Assembly: GCF_905171765.1 (NCBI RefSeq)
Contig: NC_053391.1
Span: 188,180,559-188,244,558, forward strand
Length of the DNA: 64,000 bases
Source: Bufo bufo
Lineage: Eukaryota > Chordata > Amphibia > Anura > Bufonidae
Reading direction: 5' to 3'
The translations under genes and the position numbers were made by a program. Within the stretch, counting starts at the first letter, position 1. Each line of letters opens with the position of its first letter. Under the pieces are notes generated by a model, which saw only the letters and a program-made list of their open reading frames with translations, searched no databases and was not told the DNA's origin. Positions 1 through 12,082 of this stretch are shown here, piece after piece.

Positions 1-189
1 GAAGAAACCGCAGCACTCTCCTGTCTTCAATTCAGTGGAATTTATTTCACCAGCAAAAAAATGCGACGTTTCGACCGTAAAGGTCTTTCTCAAGCCTTGA
101 GAAAGACCTTTACGGTCGAAACGTCACATTTTTTTGCTGGTGAAATAAATTCCACTGAATTGAAGACAGGAGAGTGCTGCGGTTTCTTC
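1..189. repeat. Near-perfect 189-bp palindrome, paired Penelope-type ends
   Basis: Bases 1-94 are repeated as the reverse complement in 96-189, with the centre near 95 and about one mismatch. Each arm reads GAGAAAGACC, a short spacer, GGTCGAAACGTC, then a T-rich stretch and GTGCTGCGG. The same layout (AAGGC, short spacer, GCC, AAAACG) occurs at the 3' ends of the Penelope-like elements near 16.5, 17.7, 52.4 and 63.4 kb. I infer two Penelope-type termini joined head to head. The left arm may continue outside the window. Confidence 0.6.
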
Positions 190-198
190 TATACGACG

Positions 199-487
199 CA
201 CCCTTGTTTACAAAGTCTTTTCTCCTGTCTACACAGAGGTCCTGTCCATAAGATGGCTGCTGATGGAGGGTCATGTGATCCAGCGAATCACCTCCACGTG
301 ATGTCTCCTTCATTCTACACCTGCCATCTGTGCTTGTTCTGTTGGGAGTATAGTGCAGACACTGTGTTTGAATGAAGAAGACATCACGTGGAGGTGATTC
401 GCTGGATCACATGACACTCCATCAGCGGCCATCTTATGGACAGGACCTCTGTGTAGACAGCAGAAAATACTTTGTAAACAAGGGAGT
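199..487. repeat. Foldback repeat, about 115-bp arms
   Basis: The arm at about 199-314 is repeated as the reverse complement at about 372-487, around a loop of roughly 57 bp. Arms match at high identity, for example CCACGTGATGTC against GACATCACGTGG. No coding content is credible. It is probably a foldback MITE or the inner part of a larger non-autonomous element; the family was not recognised. Confidence 0.6.
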
Positions 488-490
488 ATA

Positions 491-1849
491 CCTTATGAAA
501 TACAGAAAATGCTGCCAACAAAGGCCATATTAGAAAGTACCATATAACCATCTCACAAACACATTGGTCAACACTAACCAGAAAGTGCCCATCCCCTTTA
601 ATCAGTTCTAGGATCTATAGCTAGGGCTCCAATAGCCAAGGGCTCGTGCACACAGCCGTTGCCCGGCCGTTCCATGCATTGGGGACTGCAATTTGTGGTC
701 CCCAATGCACGAGCAACATCCGTGCGGATTCCGCAGATGGATCCAGACCCATTCAACTATTTTTTTGCGGTGCAGAGGCACGGAGAGAAACTCCATGCCT
801 CCGTTCCGCACCGGACCTCCCAGATTGCGGACCCATTTAAGTGAATGGGACCGCATCCATGATGCGGTGCAAAAACGGATTGCGGACCTGCTGTTTGCGG
901 GCCGCAATACTGGACCGGCCGGCACATAAAAGAAGCGAAAGGGGGCATTCCTGCCTTGTGCCTCTAAATAAAGAGGATTTATGGGACTATTCATCGTCAA
1001 TTAAGGGGAGCAGCATATAAAATAGTAACCCAATGGCGAAAAAGCATTTCAAGCATGCCATTCCCAGGCATGAACCCAGTTTGGTATGGATGAATTTAGT
1101 CACGACACAAGCATTCTGGTGAGAATTTTATAGTCAACATTTAATAGGGTGATAGGAGCAACATACTAGCGGATCTTTGGCTTTAATAAAAGCACTATGA
1201 TGGCCTCCATCAAAGAGGGAGGCATAGTGCCAGAACGAAGGGATTCTTTATACATATATTTAAGAGAGTAGGGACTAGAAAATCCTGGTATTTCTCATAA
1301 ACCTCTTTTGGCAGAGAAGATATAATGGTGAATATCCTGATCTGTTTTAGAGATACAAGACTGATATAACTGAGTAAAAATGAGTGAAGTGGCATAATAT
1401 GTCATCCTGACCTTGTAACACCTCTCTAGAGGACAAGTGGATGGACAGGATGGACAAAGAGGAAGATACTGCTTAGATGGGCCTGCAATTTGCCCGATTG
1501 ATTGCCTACTTATTTATTGCTCACTTTATTACAAAGCACATGGAGATATTCCCTACCCATTTCCAGCCACACAGTTCTATTTAAATCAGTGGGATCAGAG
1601 GTATGTACTCTCTCCAAAACTGCACGTAGTCACCAAGTCTCTTTCGCTACAAGAAAATACCTTTTTGACATATGAAATGGATGACTGTAGGCAACCCTCG
1701 AGATAAGCTTTAAGAGCATCACACAATACCGTTACATTGCAATAGTTCATAAGGGCTTGGAGAAAAAAGATACGTTTGCTGAGGCTTATGAGCTGAGGGG
1801 CGGTGTTCATATGCTTTGGCAAACATTTTTTATAAAAAATAAATAAATT
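491..1849. other. Unassigned repeat-like DNA
   Basis: No convincing gene is seen. The short open frames have no recognisable domain. Bases 628-925 look like a GC-rich MITE remnant and are listed separately. The remainder is AT-rich and unassigned. Confidence 0.4.
628..925. repeat. Possible degraded GC-rich MITE
   Basis: This CpG-rich island lies in AT-rich DNA. It begins near GGGCTCGTGCACACAGCCG and contains a short internal inverted repeat (ATTGGGGAC / GTCCCCAAT) and repeated ATTGCGGACC motifs. The terminus resembles the GG...CACAC ends of the Harbinger-like MITEs further on. No matching right end was found, so the call is tentative. Confidence 0.3.
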
Positions 1850-4110
1850 CCGGCAATGATTTATTCATCCACATCGATTGATGTGAATGGAGAAATCGGG
1901 TTTGCCAGGGCATACGAGCTGAGTGGGTTTGGATGTTGGGCGGAGCTCCTATGTCCTGGCAGACGCCTTTACCCTCCTTTTTTTTTTGCACATTTTTTGG
2001 CAGAGATTTTTTCATCCACATTGATCGATGCGAATAAAGAAATCTGTGGCGTTCATTTTTTTTTTTCAGCCCAGAGGCTGAACGAAAAAAAATAATCTTA
2101 TTACCCGTATGCTCAATATAAGCAGAATAGCAGAAACTCCTAATGCTGGCCATACATGTAATGATTGCGGAGACCCTCAAATGCCAGGGCAGTACAAACA
2201 CCCCACAAATGACCCCATTTTGGAAAGAAGACACCCCAAGGTATTCGCTGAGGGGCATATTGAGTCCATGGAAGATTTAACTTTTTGTCCCATATTAGCG
2301 GAAAGGGAGACTTTGTGAGAAAAAATACAATCTCTGTAAAATGACAACTTTGTATAAAAAAAATGGGAAAAGTTGTCTTTTACAGAGATATTTATCTCAC
2401 CCAGCATGGGTATATGTAAAAATACACCCAAAACACATTGCCCTACTTCTCCTGAGTACGACGATACCACATGTGTGACACTTTTTTGCAGCCTAGGTGC
2501 GCAAAGGGGCCCAAATTCCAATGAGTATCTTTACAATTTCACAGGGCATTTTTTACGCATTTGGATTCCAAACTACTTCTCAAGCTTTAGGTCCCCTAAA
2601 ATGCCAGGGCAGTATAAATACCCCACAAGTGACTCCATTTTGGAAAGAAGACACCCCAAGGTATTCCGTGAGGGGCATGGCGAGTTCCTAGAATATATTT
2701 TTTTTGGCACAAGTTAGTGGAAAATGTTTTTTTGGTTTTTTTTTCTTACATTTTCCACTAACTTGTGCCAAAAAATATATAAATATATATTCTAGGAACT
2801 CGCCATGCCCCTCACGGAATACCTTGGGGTGTCTTCTTTCCAAAATGGGGTCACTTGTGGGGTATTAATACTGCGCTGGCATTTTAGGGGCCCTAAAGCG
2901 TAAGAAGTAGTTCGGAATCCAAATGCGTAAAAAATGCCCTGTGAAATTCTAAAGATACTCATTGGAATTTGGGCCCCTTTGTGCACCTAGGCTGCAAAAA
3001 GTGTCACGGATGTGGTATCGCCGTACTCAGGAGAAGTAGGGCAATGTGTTTTGGGGTGTATTTTTACATATACCCATACTGTGTGTGAGAAATATCTCTG
3101 TAAAATGACAACTTTGTATAAAAAAAATGGGAAAAGTTGTCTTTAACAGAGATATTTATCTCACCCAGCATGGGTATATGTAAAAATACACCCCAAAACA
3201 CATTGCCCTACTTCTCCTGAGTACGGCGATACCACATGTGTGACACCTTTATGCAGCCTAGGTGCGCAAAGGGGCCCAAATTCCAATGAGTACTGTACTT
3301 TTAGGATTTCACAGGGCATTTTTACGCATTTGGATTCCAAACTACTTCTCACACTTTAGGGCCCCTAAAATGCAAGGGCAGTATAAATACCCCACAAGTG
3401 ACCCCATTTTAGAAATAAGACACCCCAAGGTATTCCCTGAGGGGTATGGTGAGTTCATGTAAAATTTAATTTTTTGTCACAAGTTAGTGGAATATGAGAC
3501 TTTGTAAGGAAAAAAAAAAATAATTGAAAAAAATCATTTTCCGCTAACTTGTGACAAAAATGAAAAAATTCCATGAACTCACTATACCCATCAGCGAATA
3601 CCTTAGGGTGTCTACTTACCGAAATGGGGTCATTTGTGGGGTGTTTCTATTGTCTGGGCATTGTAGAACCTCAGGAAACATGACAGGTGCTCAGAAAGTC
3701 AAAGTGCGTAAATTCACCTTTTTGCACCATAGTTTGTAAACGCTATAACTTTTACCCAAACCAATAAATATACACTTATTGCATTCTTTTTTTATCAAAG
3801 ACATGTAGAACAATAAATTTTGTGAAAAATTTATATAGAAATGTAGTTTGATTTGAAAAATATTACAACAGAAATGGAAAAATGTCATTTTTTTGAAATA
3901 ATTTCGGTCAATTTTGATTAATATCAAAAAATGTCAGCAGCAATGAAATACCACCAAATGAAAGCTCTATAAGTGAGAAGAAAAGGTAAAATTAATTTGG
4001 GTGGTAAGTTGTATGACCGAGCAATAAACCGTGAAAGTAGTGTAGTGCAGAATTGTAAAAAGTGGTCTGGTCATTAAGGGGGTTTAAGCTAGGGGGGCTG
4101 AGGTGGTTAA
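1850..4110. mobile_element. TTAA-flanked non-autonomous DNA transposon with inverted repeats
   Basis: A block around GCCAGGGCAGTATAAATACC and GACACCCCAAGGTATTCC appears at about 2170-2260, 2600-2690, 2795-2890 (inverted) and 3365-3450. Bases 2340-2740 and 2750-3160 are inverted copies; small 64-codon frames mirror each other on opposite strands because of this and are not genes. The right end is CCCCCTGAGGTGG-type sequence running into TTAA at 4107-4110. The left boundary is unclear. TTAA target use fits piggyBac or Kolobok/T2 superfamilies. No transposase remains. Confidence 0.6.
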
Positions 4111-4426
4111 AGGAGTTCTCATCAGGATAGGTCATCAATGTGAGATTTTTGGGTGTCTGACTCCTGGCACCCCTGCTGATCAGCTGTTTGACAAAGCTGC
4201 GACCTTCACGGAAGCTTACCATGCACAGTGCTTTACATTGAATGGGGCTGAGCTGTGCCTAGGCCATGTGACCTATGAACGTGATGTCGGATGGCCTAAG
4301 AAGAGGTTTTAGGGCTTCATACAGCTGATCGGCAGTGTCCCGGGAGTCGGAACCCCACCAATCTGATATTGATCACCTATCCTAAGGATAGGCCATCTAC
4401 ATGTGAATCCCTGAAAACTCATTTAA
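4107..4426. mobile_element. T2-type TTAA MITE
   Basis: TTAA lies at both ends (4107-4110 and 4423-4426). The ends read TTAAAGGAGTTCTC and, on the other strand, TTAAATGAGTTTTC, followed by related AGGATAGG / GGATAGGCC sequence. Interior arms around CAGCTGTTTGAC and CAGCTGATCGGC are also partly palindromic. TTAAAGGRR ends are the signature described for the T2 MITE family of Xenopus. The left TTAA is shared with the right end of the preceding element. The same family supplies 57293-57405. Confidence 0.75.
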
Positions 4427-5018
4427 AATGGTCTTGGTGCCAGATTGCTATAAAAATGCATATGGGACTGGCATTGTCAATGTCTGAATATTTGCAGGAT
4501 TTGTAGACATACTAAGGTAGTCCAGGTTAGTATTATTAAAACTTCCAATTATCCAGATAATCTGGATTCTGTTACACCCCGTCTTTTACATGTTTAATAA
4601 TTTGATGTGGCAAGATGAATTATCCTATTTTCTTTTAGGCATACCTCCCGATTGTTGCATTTTTCAGGAGAGTACCAAGAAAAATGGATATTAAATGAGT
4701 GGCACTTAAAGGGGTTATCCGAGTTATATCTATACATAATACTTTGTCTTATAACAGTATTAAAAAAACATTTGTAATTTACTTACATAATTTATTCTGC
4801 ATTGTTTGTGAACTGCCGATGCTGGTCACGTGACCCCTGACGTCATCCACCAGGCTCCGGCAGTGATGTCTCGTGTACAGGCTTCTCCCTGCCTTAGGGA
4901 GTGGCGGGGCTCTGTACACGAAACGTCAGAGCCTTGTGTCTCCGCCCCCCTCTCTCTCCTTTGGCTGCCGTGGCTCCTGTGAGGTATCGCGCATGCGCGA
5001 TCCTTATCAGTGCCGGTG

Positions 5019-5672
5019 TTCTGCCAGATTTCTATACCTTGCGAAAACGCTATACCGGAAGTGACGCGGCCGCACAGGAATCAGCTGGAGGAGGGTGTGT
5101 GTGGCGCTGCGCAAGCGCACATCCACTGGATTAGCAAAAAATAATTGCAGCGCCGCGGAGAAGGACTTCATGCACATGCATGAAACCATACACCGTGCGT
5201 GCGCACTTAGGGGTAGGTAGATTTTCCAGCGCAAAATGTTCCATCAGATCTCCCTACCCCTGAGTGCGCACGCGCGCACAAATCATCAGGAGCAGTTCAT
5301 CCTTACCGCAGAGCTGAGTGCTGGATATTGGGGTCACCACATAAGCGGTGTCCCCCAATATCCAGCACTCAGCTCTGCTATGGGGAGACCTCGATATTCT
5401 GCACTCAGCTCTGTGGTAAGGATAAACTGCTCCTGATGATTTAAGCGTGCGCACTCACGGGTAGGGAGATCTGATGGAACATTTTGCGCTGGAAAATCTA
5501 CCTACCACTAAGTGCACAGATTTTTTGCTAATCCAGTGGATGTGCGCTTGTGCAGCGCCGCACACACCCTCCTCCAGCTGATTCCTGTGCAGTCACTTCC
5601 GGTGCGGCCGCGTCACTTCCAGTATAGCGTTTTCGCAAGGTATAGAAATCTGGCAGAACACCGGCAGCGGGG
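5019..5672. repeat. Long inverted repeat, arms about 310 bp
   Basis: The left arm contains GCGAAAACGCTATACCGGAA, the AGCTGGAGGAGGGTG block and CCAGCGCAAAATGTTCCATC; the right arm repeats these in reverse-complement order. The centre is near 5340 around ATAAGCGGTGT. Short open frames on both strands here are mirror images and are not genes. Confidence 0.75.
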
Positions 5673-5957
5673 CAGAGAGATTCAATGGTGTTCCTGCTCC
5701 CTCCCTGTGATCCACTTCAGTATTCTTCTCCTTATTCATGCAAAGCAGTGCCAGGATCGGTAACTGTGTGCCCAGATTATTGTTTGGTGGCCTGAACCTA
5801 TACTTATGCTGCCTCACACCACCATGCTGAAGCCATGCTCAGTGACCCTCCAAAAAAATAAAAATAAACATCTCCCACAAATAAAATGGCAGAATTTTGT
5901 TTTTCTGTTTTCCACCCCACAAAAACCTTTTTTAAAGTGTTTCAGTACACTGGCCCA

Positions 5958-6312
5958 GATTCATTTATTAATAGCTTAGATACATATAGCTTAGATATAG
6001 ATATAGCTTAGATAGATATAGGTCTCATATAGCTTAGATACATATGGCTGTCATATAGCTTAGATACATATAGCTGTCATATAGCTTAGATACATATGGC
6101 TGTCATATAGCTTAGATACATATAGCTTAGCTATAGATATAGCTTAGATAGATATAGGTCTCATATAGCTTAGATACATATGGCTGTCATATAGCTTAGA
6201 TACATATAGCTGTCATATAGCTTAGATACATATGGCTGTCATATAGCTTAGATACATATGGCTGTCATATAGCTTAGATACATATAGCTGTCATATAGCT
6301 TAGATACATATA
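5958..6312 (+). repeat. 26-bp tandem repeat
   Basis: The unit CATATAGCTTAGATACATAT plus GGCTGT or AGCTGT is repeated about thirteen times. Two longer variant units contain AGATAGATATAGGTC, suggesting a higher-order duplication of about 150 bp. It is a minisatellite inside the T2-type element. Confidence 0.9.
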
Positions 6313-7323
6313 TATCTGTGTATCTGCAATGTGACAGGAAGATCTTCTGCCTGTGTGAGCTAGGAGATGATCATGTGACTGTGTTTTTTATGCAAAATTA
6401 GGATGTGCAGAGCAGGGGGCGGGGAAGGTCAGATTATTCACACCCACAAATATTCATGAGGGAGGGCTTAGTCATTGTTGTTACATGCCCCCACAGCTTT
6501 GCTGCAGCATGTAAACAAAGCATGAATAACAGAACTATGCAAAGGTGTAAGTATGGGTTTTCTTTTAAGAAATCAAGCTTAACTAATGTATATGTATGTC
6601 CCGATGAGTTTTAATAGTTGTTGTTTTTTTCATAACTCGGATAACCCTTTTAAGCGATTATGCATAAGCAGGCCTGCCACACCAACAGGAACATTGTTTG
6701 AAATCTCTTTTTATTAGACAAACAAAGATCATAAATCAATAAAGCAATTCAAAGTTGAGTGAGTCACAACGTTATGGAAGCAGGCATACATCATCAAGGG
6801 CATAGCCAGACAATACACGTAAACACGAGGTGACCACTCATCTGAGACCATCAGTCTCATTAGACAAATGATCTTACAGAAACAAGAATGTTGTACAAAA
6901 CAAGTGAACAGAGCAACGGCTCTAACACTGTGTCACCTCATGTAGTAAACTACAATCCGCATAATATTTGAGAGTGAAAATATAGCTTATTGTATCAACT
7001 AAATCTTCAAACAAATTAGTTCTAGTCAAAACCTATTGGTGTGGGAGGTAAAGAGGTATGCTGGGAGAGGGCAAGGGGGGGGGGGGGGATCTCAAAAAGT
7101 GGTCAGAATGGACATCTTGCCTTTCATAGGTTAAGTAGTACCGGGTTGCAATGGGTTCAAGTATTCCGCTCTCTAGTGCAGCCAAGGCTGCCAGATCTGT
7201 AGAAAGCGGTCTCTGTTATGGTATGTCCATCCAATCAGTTCCTCCATTTGGCATATCTGGTGGACCCTATCTCTCCACATATCCAGGGTAGGGGGGTCTA
7301 CTGATCTTATAGGGATCAGAAGT

Positions 7324-8881
7324 TTAGCAGCCATCAGCAAGTGTGTGATCAGGTTGTTTCCCAGGGCGAAAAACTGGGGTAGGTAACCAAAGTAGTATTA
7401 ATTGGGCTGTGAGCTTCAAGGATGTGCTACAAATCAAATTTATGGTACTCTCGACTTCCGCCCAGAAATTATGGATGCCTGTACACGACCACCAAATATG
7501 AGAAATGGAACCAGTGGCAATATTGCATCGCCAGCATAAATCTGTGGGGAGCAACTGGATTTTATATAGAAATTCAGGTGTCCTATACCACCTGAATGCT
7601 ACCTTAACTGAGTTTTCTTGTATTTTTATACATTTAGAAAAGCCGTGTGAACACTTTTGGATCCATTTCCTATCGGCTTCATTTAAAGAGGACCTTTCAC
7701 CTGTATAAACGATGTTAACTGAGTATGCTGCCATATAGAGCGGCGCCCGGGGATCTCACTGCACTTACTATTATCCCCGGGCGCCGTTCCGTTCTCCCGT
7801 TATAGGCTCCGGTACCTTTGCTTCTTAAGTTATAGTAGGCGGGTCTTCTCTTGTCTTGTGGGCGTCTCCTTCTCCTAGGCTGCAGCGCTGGCCAATCGCA
7901 GCGCACAGCTCACAGCCTGGGAGAAAAAAAACTCCCAGGCTGTGAGCTGTGCGCTGCGATTGGCCAGCGCAGCAGCCTAGGAGAAGGAGACGCCCATAGG
8001 ACAAGAGAAGACCCGCCTACTATAACTTAAGAAGCAAAGGTACCGGAGCCTATAACGGGAGAACGGAGCGGCGCCCGGGGATAATAGTAAGTGCAGTGAG
8101 ATCCCTGGGCGCCGCTCTATATGGCAGCATACTCAGTTAACATCGTTTATACAGGTGAAAGGTCCTCTTTAAAGTGAGTTGCAGTTCCTTCTCCCAGTCA
8201 ACTATCCATGGCGGGGGCTTGGAGTCCCTGGCATTGAGGATTTGTCTGTAAATGAGAGTGGTGCATTTATGAGGCAAACGTGGGAGTAAAACAAAATTTT
8301 CCAGCCACGTTGGGTCTACTAAAGGGACGAGCTTGGAGGACTTGAACTGTCTACACATGGACTCAAAATCATTTCTCTGAATAAAGTTTTCCCCAGGTCT
8401 ATATCGCCTGAAAGGGTGTTGAAAAATCAACAGTAGCTTCAAGTCTCCCCAAATCTCCCAATCTATGGTTTGACAGTGAAAGCCATATACCAGAGGGATA
8501 TTTAATTTGGGGGCACAAAAGAGTGGGTAAAACTGAGATAGGAGCTAGGGGGGAAGTCTTACTTTGCCCTGAATTAAGTTCCTTTGATCTATGGCAGGTG
8601 TGTAACATTCCTCTGGTGAGTACACTGTCAATTTTGGTCTCTCCCCCGGATCCCCCAGGTAGCCATATTCTGTGAAACGAGTCTTTGCCTAAGAGGGCCA
8701 GCTCCAGGTCAATATGCATATATTGAGACTCACATCTAGCCAGTGAAAGCCATCTTTCTAGGTTAATGGCTTGTATATAGGTTGGAAGATCCGGGAGAGA
8801 GATGCCACCTTGTTTTTTCCTGCGAGAGAGCAAGCGGAAGGACATTCTAGGGTGACCTCCATTCCAGAGGTATTTACTCAT
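7324..8881 (-). pseudogene. L1 ORF2 C-terminal region, interrupted by a MITE
   Basis: Three frame segments (8881-8399, 8442-8137, 7734-7324) continue the reverse transcriptase into the L1 C-terminal region. The first begins MSKYLWNGG and contains QGGISLPDLPTY, typical of L1 ORF2 beyond the polymerase. The last contains CWRC...HIWWSC, a C-x2-C...H-x4-C zinc-knuckle pattern of the L1 C terminus. A frameshift lies near 8420. The T2 MITE at 7683-8172 splits the last two segments; removing it with one TTAA rejoins them in frame. Confidence 0.8.
7683..8172. mobile_element. T2-type foldback MITE inside L1 ORF2
   Basis: TTAA at 7683-7686 and 8169-8172 flank inverted termini AGAGGACCTTTCACCTGTAT. The arms are about 235 bp and nearly identical, so the whole element is one hairpin with a loop near GAGAAAAAAAACTC (7920-7935). 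Excision leaving one TTAA restores the L1 ORF2 frame, so insertion after the L1 arrived is secure. A second family member is at 38925-39332. Confidence 0.9.
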
Positions 8882-9804
8882 AATTGATTGAACTTTTTTA
8901 TATAGTTGCCAGGAATTAATATGGGAAGGGCTCTAAGGGTGTACATAAGCAATGGGAGAATATAGGTGGTCAGGACATTTTTCCTACCTAGCCAGGTGAG
9001 AAACGGCGAGGAGCTTTTTGAGAGGATGGAAGTCACTTTTGAGAGTAAAGGAGGAAAATTAAGTTTAAATAAAAGTTTGGGATCTATTGGGATCATGACA
9101 CCCAGATATTTGATTGCCTGTGGAGGCCACTTAAATGGGGTGAGGGTCTTAACTCTGCTACGCAGGGCAGGTGATAAAGAAATACCCAAGGCTTCCGACT
9201 TATCAAAGTTTATCTTAAAGTTCGAGAGTTGACCAAAGGATTCAAATATCTGCATAACCTCCGGCAAAGCCTCCTCAGGGTTAGACATAAAAAGCAGAAG
9301 GTCGTCCGCGAAGGCCGCCACCTTGTGATTAAACTTCCCCAAGTTCACACCCTTGATCACAGGGGATTGGCGGAATTTTAATAACAATGTCTCTAGGACG
9401 AGAATAAACAGGGTAGGGGATAGCGGGCAACCTTGGCGGGTGCCATTTTTTATTTGGAAGGCGTCCGATAGGGTCCCATTCACCATCACTCTTGCAGAAG
9501 GTGCCAAGTATAAAGTAAATATGGCTCTAATAAAATCTTCAGGAAAGCCGAAAGCATTTAAGGCTCTTTCCATATAGCTCCAACTGACCCTATCGAACGC
9601 CTTTTCAGCATCCGTGCCTAGGAGCACCAGGGGGGACTTGGTTTTGATAGCGTGCGTAATCACGTGTACTACTCTACTGATATTGTGTCTACCCTCCCTA
9701 CCCGCCACAAAGCCCACCTGTTCCTCACCCACAAGCCCAGGAAGTAACTTCGAAATTCTGTTGTTAAGCTGTTTGGCCCACCATTTCAGATCGGTGTTTA
9801 GCAA
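8878..9804 (-). pseudogene. L1 ORF2 reverse transcriptase segment
   Basis: This 308-codon frame holds the polymerase core. In order: QVGFVAGREGRHNI, the first catalytic block LLGTDAEKAFDRVSW, NGTRQGCPLSP, and the catalytic FAD-D motif FADDLLL (FADD codons at 9301-9312), then the thumb-like INFDKSEALGI and KYLGV. The core motifs are intact, but the frame is cut off from the upstream and downstream parts of ORF2 by frameshifts near 9830-9927 and 8880. It is part of the 6.58-kb L1 unit and does not function alone. Confidence 0.9.
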
Positions 9805-9926
9805 TGAAATTGGCCTATAGTTGCCACAAGCTTCTCTATCCTTTCCTTCTTTATGGATAATTGTTATGTGTGCTTCCTGGGCCTGTGGGGTCAGAGAGCC
9901 ACTCTTCAGAAGGGAATTGCAAACAT

Positions 9927-10656
9927 CTACAAAGTGGGGTATGAGAGTCTCTCTAAACCTTTTGTAATAATAGATGGGGAACCCATCGGGCCCTGGACTC
10001 TTGCCGAAGGAATGGAGGATAGGATTTGGTCTACTTCTTCCATCGTAAAGGGCTGGAGCAGACTACTTATGTCATTTGCGGAAATTTTTGGGATGGCAAT
10101 AGAGCTTAGGAATTCTGTAATATGTCTATCCAACTGCTGACCTCTGAGGGGTGCCGGGAGGTTATACAGAGTTGAATAAAAGGAGCAAAACTCTCGAGCT
10201 ATCGCGGGAGTGTTGATGAGTCGGGAGCCCGTAGCTGATTTAATCGCTGAAATAAAGGATCTGTTCCTTTGACCTTTTAAAAGGTTAGAGCTAATTTGAG
10301 CCCCTATTTCCATGTAGATATTGCTTGAAGCGCAATGTCTTCAGTGCTCTAGCCGCTCGCACATTCAGCAGGTCAGTGACCTCGTATCTTAATCGTTTAA
10401 GAGATTCCAAGACCTCAACTGATCTCGCCTTCTTGTGCAAGATTTCAAGAGTAGAGATCTGCTGAAGGAGGGAGTCTAATTGTTTCTGCCTATTTCTCTT
10501 AACTCTAGAGCCCAAGCTAATGAGCTCCCCTCTAACTACCTTATGAGCTTCCCATAAGGTCGTCCCATTAGTTAAACCTCTAGCATTTTCCAAAAAGTTA
10601 TTTTTGAGACATTGTTCTATCTCCTTCTTGTGACTCGTCTTCCAGGAGCGTCTCAT
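9927..10656 (-). pseudogene. L1 ORF2 linker between endonuclease and RT
   Basis: Two overlapping frames, 10656-10291 and 10313-9927, cover the region between endonuclease and polymerase. The first is rich in K, R and E and looks helical (REL, LLQQIS, LKRLRYEV); the second contains SFYSTLYN and the QGPMGSPS block, equivalent to the GPDG(Y/F) motif before the L1 polymerase. There, GPMG replaces the usual GPDG, probably a mutation. A frameshift lies near 10300 and another near 9930. Confidence 0.75.
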
Positions 10657-11406
10657 TCAATCTCCAGACCCAGGATCTCGGAGGGATGTCATGCAATCTC
10701 ATCTTCACACTCACCGGCGCATGATCGGAGACAACTATGTTTCCAATACTGGCCTCAGAAACCGAGGGCAATAATTGGTTAGTTATAAAAAGATAGTCAA
10801 GGCGTTGATATGTATCATGCGTCCGCGAGTGGAAGGTGTAATCCTTATCTTCTGGATGTAGGATGCGCCAAATGTCCGAGATCCTGAGATCCGTGAGTGT
10901 GAGAAGAAGCCTTCTCATTTGCTTTTTAGAGGGGGGGCGGCCTACAGAGGTTGAGTCCTTAGAGGAGTCAAGAGTAAGATTGAGGTCTCCACCTAGACAA
11001 GGTGACCTTCTCCAAAGGTCTTTAGAACTCTAAGAGTGCGGAGCAACCATGTGAATTGGCCACTATTCGGGGCGTAGAGGTTGACTAAAGTAAACATGGA
11101 GTTCGCTACCTTACCTTTTAAGAATAAATAGCGGCCCTCAGGGTCTACCAGCTTGGACACTAAAGTGAATGGAAAATTTTGCCCTATGCCTATTGAAACT
11201 CCTCTAGCTGCCGAGGTATATGCAGCATGATACCAAACAGGGAAGTTTTTGCTGATTACATTAGGGACGTGCATGTGTCTGAAATGGGTCTCTTGTAAAA
11301 GAACCAAGTCAGCCCTTTCTCTGCGAAGCAAATGGTAGATTTGACTCCTCTTTTGCGGTGTGTTCATGCCATTTACATTAAATGACACGATCTTTAGATC
11401 AGACAT
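10598..11406 (-). pseudogene. L1 ORF2 apurinic-type endonuclease, frameshifted
   Basis: The ORF2 start MSDLKIVSFNVNGMN lies at 11406 and opens an exonuclease-endonuclease-phosphatase domain. Visible motifs are FNVNGM, LLQETHF (catalytic E), YAPN and, in the next frame, GGDLNL and SDHAPV (catalytic H near 10720). A frameshift near 11000 splits the domain (11406-10993 and 10918-10598). In intact L1 this domain nicks target DNA for target-primed reverse transcription. This copy would give only a truncated N-terminal half. Confidence 0.85.
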
Positions 11407-12082
11407 GGTGACATTTTGTGGATCTGTTCTGAAGAACTAGCCAGGAGGTGACACAGGTAAATAAAAACAAAAATACATAAAAAGAAATATAAACATTGTA
11501 CACTGTAGAAAGTCATCCTGCAGTGTCTATCTATGAGGTTAAAAAGACCTCAGTAGGGGGGGGAAGTAGTGTGGACGTACCAAAATAACCAGGTCCCACA
11601 CACTAAACCCAATGTAAGGACAAATGCATAGAGTGGACATGTATGAAACAATAAGAAGCTTAAACATGAGGCCCCTAGTTAGAAGAGTGTTCTACAATTC
11701 CAACAAGCATTATCGCTTTATCACACCTGGATGGAGCAAATCTAGTAAGCAGCTGCCAGTGTGTAAATGAGTAAAAAGAGTTGTAGAGCAAAAAAAGGAG
11801 GGGGCGGGCAGTAGGAGATGGAAAAGGTATGAAAAAAGGCATGTGGGAAATAAAGGGGGGGGGGGGAAGGCAGATGGAAAGCAAATGGAGAGGTGGGTAA
11901 GGGTCTAAGCAGTAGAAAAAATAAAAGCCACAAGCTAGGCGGCTAGTGTAAATAACAAAAGATCTAAAAGAAGGTAACCCCATAATTAGGCGCTGGGTTA
12001 AATGAGCTGAATAGAACCTGAGTCCTGCCAGATGGCGGTGTGGTCGTACGATCTCAATGACGCTGGATCTCAGAGTTTCTAT

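Larger units (their letters stand above)
4706..6653. mobile_element. Large T2-type TTAA element (1.95 kb)
   Basis: Termini are TTAAAGGGGTTATCCGAGTT at the left and its inverted match AACTCGGATAACCCTTTTAA at the right, each including a TTAA. The interior holds a long hairpin (5019-5672) and a 26-bp tandem repeat (5958-6312). No transposase frame is present, so it is non-autonomous. Superfamily by termini: T2/Kolobok-like. Confidence 0.8.

Noticed and set aside
2497..2986. Pair of similar 64-codon frames on opposite strands
   Set aside because: They are the two arms of an inverted repeat in a TTAA element, without any known domain.
5958..6312. Possible CRISPR array (26-bp repeat)
   Set aside because: Units are contiguous with no unique spacers, the genome is clearly eukaryotic and no cas-like gene is present.
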